Source of the DNA: Lactarius indigo
Lineage: Eukaryota > Basidiomycota > Agaricomycetes > Russulales > Russulaceae
NCBI GenBank assembly: GCA_025766275.1
Contig: JAFKAC010000099.1
Location: forward strand, 124,001-188,000
Reading direction: 5' to 3'
DNA length: 64,000 nucleotides
Shown piece by piece: positions 57,690 through 64,000 of the stretch. Each line of letters begins with the position of its first letter. Positions within the stretch are counted from its first letter, which is position 1. A program made the position numbers and the translations under genes. Under the pieces are notes generated by a model that did not search any database, had not been told where the DNA came from, and saw nothing but the letters and a program-made list of their open reading frames with translations.

Positions 57690-59705
57690 CTATCCAAAAA
57701 GGAGGTCAGTCGACTCAAAGAGGACACCCGAAGACCGCAAATACAGACCGGGTAATCTTCTTGGATCCTTGATTCTGAGTAATAATGGGAATAGCGGGAA
57801 TTGGTTCATCAAATCAGTAGCAATACTCATAGCGCTGCAGGTCATGACAATGCCCGTTCTCATCTACAGGCGCGAGTTGAGGTGAACCCATTGTTAATCT
57901 CGATACCAAGAATTCCGTACCAAGGAGAAGAGGAGAGCATAAGACAATAAGGTAGGAAGGCTGAACGTGAACAACGTGAACAAGAGCGTCCCAAGGATGA
58001 GTTGATCCACTTCGTAGTGCCAAGAATCGGTGCGCTGATGAAGGACATTAAACCGTTTTCCTACAACCCCTGTGAACAATTATTGGATTCAGAGAAATCA
58101 GCGCTGACCTCTGAATAGGTTCCATAATGAGCGCAAGGCAAATGTCTGGTACGATAGTGCCCTCTTCAATACGAGGTAGCTCAATGAGACATGTAAGGTG
58201 AGGGCGTTGAAGAGGTCCGAGAATAGCGACAACGGAACGGTCAGACCTCCGTACCCAGAAAGGCCAATCGCGTAAACAATCATGGGAAAATGAGGAGACA
58301 GTGAACGTAGAATATCTGGCGGCGGCGCAAACTTAACTTCGAAGGTAGCCAAAGTGTTGAATGTACTCACAAGCCCATAATTCTAACACCCCCAGGAACA
58401 CGTGTAAGAGGAAGGAACTCAGCTCCGTGTTCAGCTTAAGGCCCTCAGGCCAATTATCCAACCAGAGTAGAGCATCACGCGTGAAGTCGACGAAGGCGGT
58501 CTACGTCTTTGATTATCATCCAGAAGGGCGCCTATCAGGGGGTAAAGGGACAAACCTTGAGCCAATCGTGTAACGAAGTACCGATGACATCACGATTATC
58601 ACATACAAACGCCCCAACAACACTACCTAGTATCACGTCGTTCATCACGAGCCATATAGCGTTATTGAAGCTACAGGAGGCCTAGTGAAACGAGATTAGA
58701 AGGGCGTCATTAAAGATGCTCACCGAACGTATTCTGCGGACGTTTCCAGCTTTCCATAGACATAAGATAGTCTCCGATACAACACTAGACCTTGCACCAG
58801 GCTTGATCGCGCCCATAATTGGTCAACTGGCGCGAAGATTAGGGGTCGAGAAGACTACTTGAACGGGGTGGCGCTCACTCAATTTCGAGTACACTCTCCC
58901 AAGCGCCACCCATGGAAGGCATTGCCGAAGGAACCCCTCTATCAGCCTGAGAATGGACCTGAGACCCAAGGATAAATATGGGAATGCGCGCTCCGGACGG
59001 GCGGCACATGTGTCATGTACGTTGCGTGCGACTTTGTCCAGGAGCTTGAAATTCGCCAACCATGAATCGGAGAGATTCAGTAAGGAGTGCAGGCGATAGG
59101 TCGCGTTTAGCTACAATTACAGACGATCAACATGTCACCGGCCACGTGCTCAAAGAAGCGGACCTGTGCGAGTGCCGTTGCGTCCAGTCCGATTGCATCG
59201 AAGATTGGGTGGTTGTCTGGAATAGCAACATTGCGGCGCGAAACGATGTCTTCAGGAGTATGGAAGCGGGCGGAACCTAGAGCGGTCCTACGGTATGTCA
59301 CGATGGTATATGAGGGTCCTGTTCTGGATCGAAGTAAGCCTTGAACCAGCATGCGTACTGATCGAGACATACATGGACGAGGGTGGCCCCACCCCACGAA
59401 GAAATTGGATGCTAGGGGTATAACCTGACGAGCTGGACGAGCATTCTCCCAGTATCACCGGATCATCTGTAGAAGACACCTCTGTGAACCGAGGATTCTC
59501 ACCAAGAAAGTCATTTAAGAGGGCATTCGCGTGTTCTGTGTATCGATATTCATTAAGAGCTCCGCAAATAGCGCAAGGTCTTACCAAGTGACCCAACCTG
59601 AAGCACACCAGCTACGCATATCACTCTGGAGTTTACCCAGCCGTAGCAGTATCCACTTTTCCCCCGGTCTTCGATGGGCCAGAAGGTGGACCATTTTGCG
59701 ATCAT
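57690..59705 (-). CDS. GPI1: GPI1/PIG-Q homologue, GPI-GlcNAc transferase subunit, about ten exons
   Basis: Subunit of the ER complex that adds GlcNAc to phosphatidylinositol, the first step of GPI-anchor synthesis. Exons read from the sequence: 59705-59585, 59535-59373, 59323 to about 59.12 kb, about 59.08 kb to 58.9 kb, 58854-58724, 58670-58556, 58500-58371, 58315-58109, 58060-57921, 57863-57690. Introns are 48-57 nt and phases agree. Family motifs: FWPIEDRGKSGYCYGW near the start; YVRFNNAIWLVMNDVILG; WLDNWPEGLKLNTELSSFL; GLTVPLSLFSDLFNALTLH; RSLWNLFRGKRFNVLHQR; DQLILGTLLFTLFTF; FPLFPLLLRIKDPRRLPG near the C-terminus. Several hydrophobic helices. The third-fourth exon junction is unresolved, the fourth intron has two possible donors, and the true start could be upstream of the ATG chosen (59705). 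Confidence 0.88.
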
Positions 59706-60008
59706 GACATGACCGTACGGAAGGGACCCGTGCAAAAGTGACAGACCGGTGGGTGGCGGGCCGGCGGGTGCATCGTCTGTGCTGAACCACGTCGTAGCAT
59801 CATCCTCGACCGTCCTAATTGCACACAATATTCGATCCGATATATCTCCATCTAACTCATACCTCGTCTCTTGAAAATACTTGCTGCCTGCTAGTGCACT
59901 CAATCCGCTCGTCGTCTTTCTTTGTGAGTGTCTGCTTTGTCTATGTAAGGCCAGGTCTGACTAGCACTATCCAGTATTACATATCAGACATTATCCTGAC
60001 TACACAAC
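59706..60008. promoter_or_regulatory. Divergent intergenic region GPI1 / Rho GTPase
   Basis: About 300 bp between two outward-facing start codons, presumably holding both promoters. The GPI1 frame stays open for ~65 codons upstream of its chosen ATG, so part of this may be GPI1 coding sequence. No clear TATA box is seen. Confidence 0.45.
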
Positions 60009-60792
60009 ATGAGTAACCATTATGAACTCGGACCTAACGAAAGACCCGACATGAAGAGAAAGATTGTCGTAGTCGGGGATGGTGAGTGTAGACCCTCTTG
60101 TCAACTGCTCTCTCACCTATCTCGGGTACCCTGTTGACAGGTGGGTGTGGAAAGACGTGTCTGTTGATCGTGTATGCACAGAATAGGTTTCCAGAGGTAC
60201 GTCTCTGCAACATCTTGATTTACGGGGCGGCGGTTCACGGAACCCAGGCGTACATCCCCACCGTGTTCGAGAACTATGTGACAAACCGACAGTTCGACGG
60301 CAAAATCATCGAGATTGCGTTGTGGGACACGGCAGGGCAGGAGGAGTACGATCGTCTGCGACCATTGAGCTATCCAGAAAGCCACGTCATTCTCATCGTC
60401 TTTTCCGTCGACTTCCCCGTTAGCCTCGCGAACGTCCAGGACAAGGTGCGCGTTCAGCTCAGCTTTGTGGTTCGTGTCTGATGGGAAGGACGCGGCGCAA
60501 GTGGTACCCTGAGGTGGCCCACTTCTGCGAGGGCACACCACTCATCCTCGTCGCAACCAAGACGGACTTGCGTCGGGACGACAACACACGACGAATGCTC
60601 GGCGCGCAGGGCCAGAAGCCCGTCACGCCAGAACAGGGCGCGGAGGTCGCGCAGGAAATCGGTGCCAAGTATATCGAATGCTCCGCGAAGACAGGCAGTG
60701 GTGTGCAAGAGGTGTTTGCGCTTGCACTACGGGAGAGTATGAAGGGCAAGTGGGGGAAGATCGCGCGGCAGCGGCAGTGTGTCGTAACCTGA
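60009..60792 (+). CDS. Rho-family small GTPase, four exons
   Basis: Molecular switch controlling actin and polarised growth at the plasma membrane. Exons 60009-60081, 60141-60196, 60248-60445 and 60502-60792, with introns of 59, 51 and 56 nt; 205 residues. G1 loop GDGGCGKT is split by intron 1; switch [12 protein letters not shown]3 [18 protein letters not shown]4 TKTD; G5 ECSAKTG; C-terminus CVVT is a CAAX-type prenylation signal. The Rho insert helix ([18 protein letters not shown]) is present. [16 protein letters not shown] wording suggests Rho2/Rho3-like rather than Cdc42 or Rac, but I do not assign a symbol. All catalytic motifs look intact. Confidence 0.93.
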
Positions 60793-62001
60793 TCGCCCTG
60801 TTTTGATATTCTTGCTCCTAGATAGTCATCTGCACGTCCATGGACAGTTATCGCTCTGCGAGCGCCGCCAAAGAGTCTCCATGGAGAAGTTCTGGCGTCA
60901 CTCGGAGTGTATGGTATTTCAGTGCTACGTTTTACTACGGAAGCTAGGACCTCCCTGCTCTGGCCAGGGATAGGATCCTGGAGCCTACATTCTGGAACTC
61001 CTTACCACATGTGTGACGGTACGAAGCAATCTTCTATTCTCGTTACTGTAAGCGAGCGCAAGGCAACATCGTGGTATGTACCCGGCGAATAACACAATCG
61101 TGCGTCTGGGTATCACCGTCCTGCCTCGTTGCGCGCCTCCCAGTCGCACCATTGTTTACCCAATGCTGGCCGGAGTGATTCCGCTGGCGCGTAAAAGAAA
61201 GAAAGATTGAATTACATGCGCCACACAAGGAAAGCCCGCCCCAACGGGCGGCCTTACAAAGGGTCCGTGATGTACTGCACAGAACTTAGATTCAGAGTTT
61301 AGCCGATGTGCGCCGGTTGCGCGCTTTGCACACCCAGTCCAGCTGATGTTCCGGATGCACGTAAGACATGTGTCTAGATGATGTCTGGGCACCCTGCACG
61401 CGAGCTTCCCGCGCCTTACGCTGACTACATTATTTGAGCGGAGGGAGGAGCCGCTCCAATCACACATCTCCGCTTTAAGATTTGGGGGTGGGGCGAAGAT
61501 GGGGGGACCGAAAGGGCTCCAGGCCAAAGTCCGGACTGCAGGAAACCAGTACGGTACCTCGAAGCGGAGCTTACAGGAATTCCGCGAGGTGCCCGCGTGG
61601 TTTGATGGACTAGTACATGGCCCTGCCATTGACTACGAGCACGTCACCAGGTCCCCACCAGTCCACCGTCCTGGAACCTTTTGAGTAGCCTTTGCCGCTC
61701 CTACTGCCGGCAGCGTAATTCGCCTCGTCTGAGAACATCCGCCTATCATCTCCTAGACCCACGGGTCTCCAGACAATGGGTCTCAACCAACCCATGTATT
61801 TTCAGCCCAAGTCTGATGACTCCAGTCTCAGATTCTCAGTTCTGCTGCATACAATGAAATATAGACACTGAATTAGAGGAACCAACCATTACTATGGGGT
61901 GAGTAAAGAGCATAAGAGTGGAGGCGGAGACATTGTGGTCCGTAAGAATTTGTGGAATACAAATACAAAGGACGATATCTTACAAGACTTTCAGGCATTG
62001 C
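60793..62001. other. Intergenic, no recognised gene
   Basis: 1.2 kb between convergent genes. A 157-codon minus-strand frame (61156-61629) has no recognisable motif and is not supported. Contains the 3' flanks of the Rho and Zn2Cys6 genes. Confidence 0.5.
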
Positions 62002-62990
62002 CTACGTGCTTCGCCCTTCTATACCCGCAAGTCCCTCACGACCGTCTGCATGATCTTCCCTCCTGGTGCTGCCGTTCACGCCGACAGTGACGTCAACTCC
62101 TGCGTTACCGGCAGATGGCGGCTTGGAGTAGGGCATATGGTGACCATTCGGAAGATATCCAGGGTACTGGGCATGAGGCTGTATCATAACCTGCATATCA
62201 GGGCGGTGGTGCGGTACAATATAAGGAGTAGGATACGGCACGGTGCCATAGGGGAGGTATGGTCCTGGGTAATATTGAGGGTGATGGGGAAGGTAGCCTG
62301 GGCCCTCATGCTCCTGACCCGGATGAGACGACGGGGGAGGCTGCACCGGCATGTAATAAGGGGGATGGTAAGGGGAGGCCTCACCGGGCTTATGCGCAGC
62401 TGGAATAGGAGGATACTGCCCATAGATCGGAAGCGGGTATCCGATCGGCCCCATAAACGAGGTACCCGGCGGGGTTCCACCCGTCGTAGGGACACCATGA
62501 AGAGGCATACCCATCGTTGGCGGCGGCGCTGGGTCGGGTTGAGTCTCGGCGGCAGAAGTTGCGCGACCAGTTGGAGACAAAGGTAAGATTACACGTGTCG
62601 ATAAGCGAGATAAATGCTTAATGAGAGCTCACTCTTTCCATCGCGCTTCTTGTAAGGGCCTCTCTTGATACCCTTTTTTCTTTCCTTACGCTGGGAATCG
62701 ACACACTCTTCGCCGATACCGTACTTGACGCAGCGCAGGCAGGGGCGCGCATCGTCGCACTTCTTGCATGCCTTTTGACAGTTCGTACAGGCGTTCTTGA
62801 CTTGACGCCGCTTGGAGCGAATCTGAGGCTGGGAGGTGCTGACCACACCGGGAGCAAACGGGTACATGTGCATTGGCAGACCGGTATAAGGCACGGAATG
62901 GATGGTCAACTGAGACTGGACAGAGTCAGAAGCGGATTCGGGGGATTGATCAATTCGGTCATCGTCTGAGTGAGTACGGACGGAAGCCAT
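62002..62990 (-). CDS. Zn2Cys6 (Gal4-type) transcription factor
   Basis: Nuclear DNA-binding regulator. Exon 1 starts at ATG 62990 (MASVRTHSDDDRIDQSPESA) and carries the zinc cluster C-X2-C-X6-C-X5-C-X2-C-X8-C in the CTNCQKACKKC...CLRCVKYGIGEEC segment, with an extra Cys between the second and third ligands, followed by a very basic stretch RKERKKGIKRGPYKKR. The second part (to the stop at 62002) is Pro/Tyr/Gly-rich (YGQYPPIPAAHKPGEASPYH), as expected of an activation region. The joining intron near 62632-62545 is uncertain: a GTGAGC donor at 62632 lacks a phase-matching acceptor, whereas GTGTAA to CCGAG (about 50 nt) keeps the frame. Target genes unknown. Confidence 0.78.
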
Positions 62991-63858
62991 AACTGAGGAA
63001 GAAAAAAAGAGGGGAGGGAGGGTGAGCGGGCGGACGAGCGGAGGATGTGGCGGTAGAGAAGAGAGGATGAAGGGGCAGCGGGCTATTGAACTTCGGGTCA
63101 ACGGCAGAGGCACGTGGCATCAATGCCGTGTGCACTCTCAGATGTGTACATCTGAAGGTGGGCGGCCCCTAGCGCCGGTAAGGAGGAGAAAAGGGAGGGT
63201 GGGAACAAAAAATCGGGAATAGGAGACAGGGAAAGAAGAAAAACATGGTTGTTTGATGGGGAGAATCCCCGAATACAACAAACGATAGATGGCAACGAAG
63301 AGGGGGAAGAGGACGTACAGAGGATGTCGGTTCGCTGAGATTGCGGGGATTGATTGAAGAGAACAGCGGAGAGGCGGAAAGGACGAAAAACGCGGGGTTA
63401 CAACTCGACCTCCGGGGCTCCCTTTATCTTCTCAGCTCGAGATAGGCTGGGGTCCAGGAACATGGCTGTGGAGCAAATGACCGGTTCATCTCCGATCGAA
63501 CTAAAAATGTTCCCGTCATAGGGGTCTGGTCGACCACACCTGACCAACGAGTTTTGTGTCGGAATAATAATAAAAATTCATTATTAATTGGTAACCAAAT
63601 AGGAACAAATCATTCGACACGAGGGCTGTGTCCTCGGGGCGCACTTGCGGGCCATCCACGTCGGACACGCTCTTGGCTGCAGCCCGTTTCGTCGAGCTCG
63701 CCATAGTGCTCGCTCTATCTATCACAATCGACTCCAACACGGTAACAACGATTCGAATCATTTAGTTTTTTTTTTTTTTACGGTTTTTTCTTTTCTTTTT
63801 TGTCTCTCTACGTCGCTCTGCCGTTCCTCTGCCCTCCTTTCGTCTTTCATTAGCTTCC
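62991..63858. promoter_or_regulatory. Divergent promoter region, pyrimidine-rich
   Basis: About 870 bp between outward-facing starts. It contains a T run (about 63767-63780) followed by CT-rich sequence up to the ATG at 63859, typical of fungal core promoters without a strong TATA box. No gene seen inside. Confidence 0.45.
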
Positions 63859-64000
63859 ATGTCCTCACCCCCACCTCATTCCCTTCTGCTCCCTCATGAC
63901 AAGAGTCCACCGAAGCGAAAGGACCGGCCTCCTGCTCTCGAGATTCCCAATACATCCACTTCCCCGTCACATTTACCCGATCGTCATCCGTCTGCGGAAG
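63859..64000 (+). CDS. Start of a proline-rich protein, cut by window end
   Basis: ATG after a CT-rich tract; open for 47 codons to the edge: MSSPPPHSLLLPHDKSPPKR, then KDRPPALEIP and a Ser/Pro stretch. Disordered and basic (KSPPKRKDR could be a nuclear localisation signal). Nothing in the visible part identifies the protein, and a chance open frame is possible. Confidence 0.4.
   Translation, partial: MSSPPPHSLLLPHDKSPPKRKDRPPALEIPNTSTSPSHLPDRHPSAE

Noticed and set aside
61156..61629. 157-codon minus-strand frame in the Rho/Zn2Cys6 intergenic region
   Set aside because: No recognisable motif, and no introns or neighbouring exons extend it; most likely chance.
61918..62586. 222-codon plus-strand open frame, arginine-rich
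   Set aside because: It is the antisense of the Pro/Tyr-rich exon of the Zn2Cys6 gene; its composition (Arg, Trp, Met-rich) is what the reverse complement of proline/tyrosine codons produces.

Overview
The window comes from a basidiomycete-type fungal genome. The evidence is host genes with several 48-59 nt GT-AG introns (a GPI1/PIG-Q homologue, a Rho GTPase, a Zn2Cys6 regulator) beside a large block of chromodomain-bearing Ty3/gypsy (chromovirus) retrotransposons. I cannot name the species. About 55.6 kb of the 64 kb is nested LTR retrotransposons. I see no rRNA, tRNA gene or CRISPR.

Layout. Elements are named here by family: G1, G2, G3 and G4 are gypsy-type and Cop1 is copia-type. A minus-strand G1 copy (G1c) runs from beyond the left edge to 33338 and has been hit four times: by a G2 element (only its LTR is visible, 1-165), by G1a (2609-10486, target duplication TACCT), by Cop1 (10589-16930, GACGG) and by G3 (17450-33149, GCGTA). 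G3 was in turn hit by G1b (19902-27790, GACCT). After 366 bp of other DNA, G2a (33705-55571, CAAAG) contains G4 (34813-48898, CTAGA), which contains G2b (38066-45869, ATACC). Every junction has a perfect 5-bp target duplication, so the order of insertion can be read directly. G1b, G2b and Cop1 look young (LTRs identical or nearly so, long intact ORFs). G1a, G1c, G2a and G4 carry stops or lost catalytic residues.

The gypsy elements share an unusual expression plan. (1) The 11-12 nt just after each 5' LTR is the exact reverse complement of an LTR stretch 31-34 bp downstream of a TATA-like box. The sequence differs between families but the pairing is kept, which implies Tf1-type self-primed reverse transcription. 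(2) In every family gag opens with GTG-GCN in a good initiation context. From the inferred transcript start through the leader and on for another 130-195 codons there is essentially no ATG in any frame. This suggests a GUG-started N-terminally extended Gag plus a shorter Gag from the first AUG. (3) gag and pol are joined by a -1 shift at GGNTTTT. (4) A copy of the polypurine tract lies inside pol. (5) G1 and G2 carry a long module after the chromodomain, which in G3 is a separate zinc-knuckle ORF. In G1 and G2 a conserved second ORF overlaps it in the +1 frame.

Right end (55.6-64 kb): a LINE ORF1-like relic, about 1.3 kb with no recognisable gene, then GPI1 (minus), a Rho GTPase (plus, divergent from GPI1), about 1.2 kb without a recognised gene, a Zn2Cys6 regulator (minus) and the start of a proline-rich ORF running off the window.
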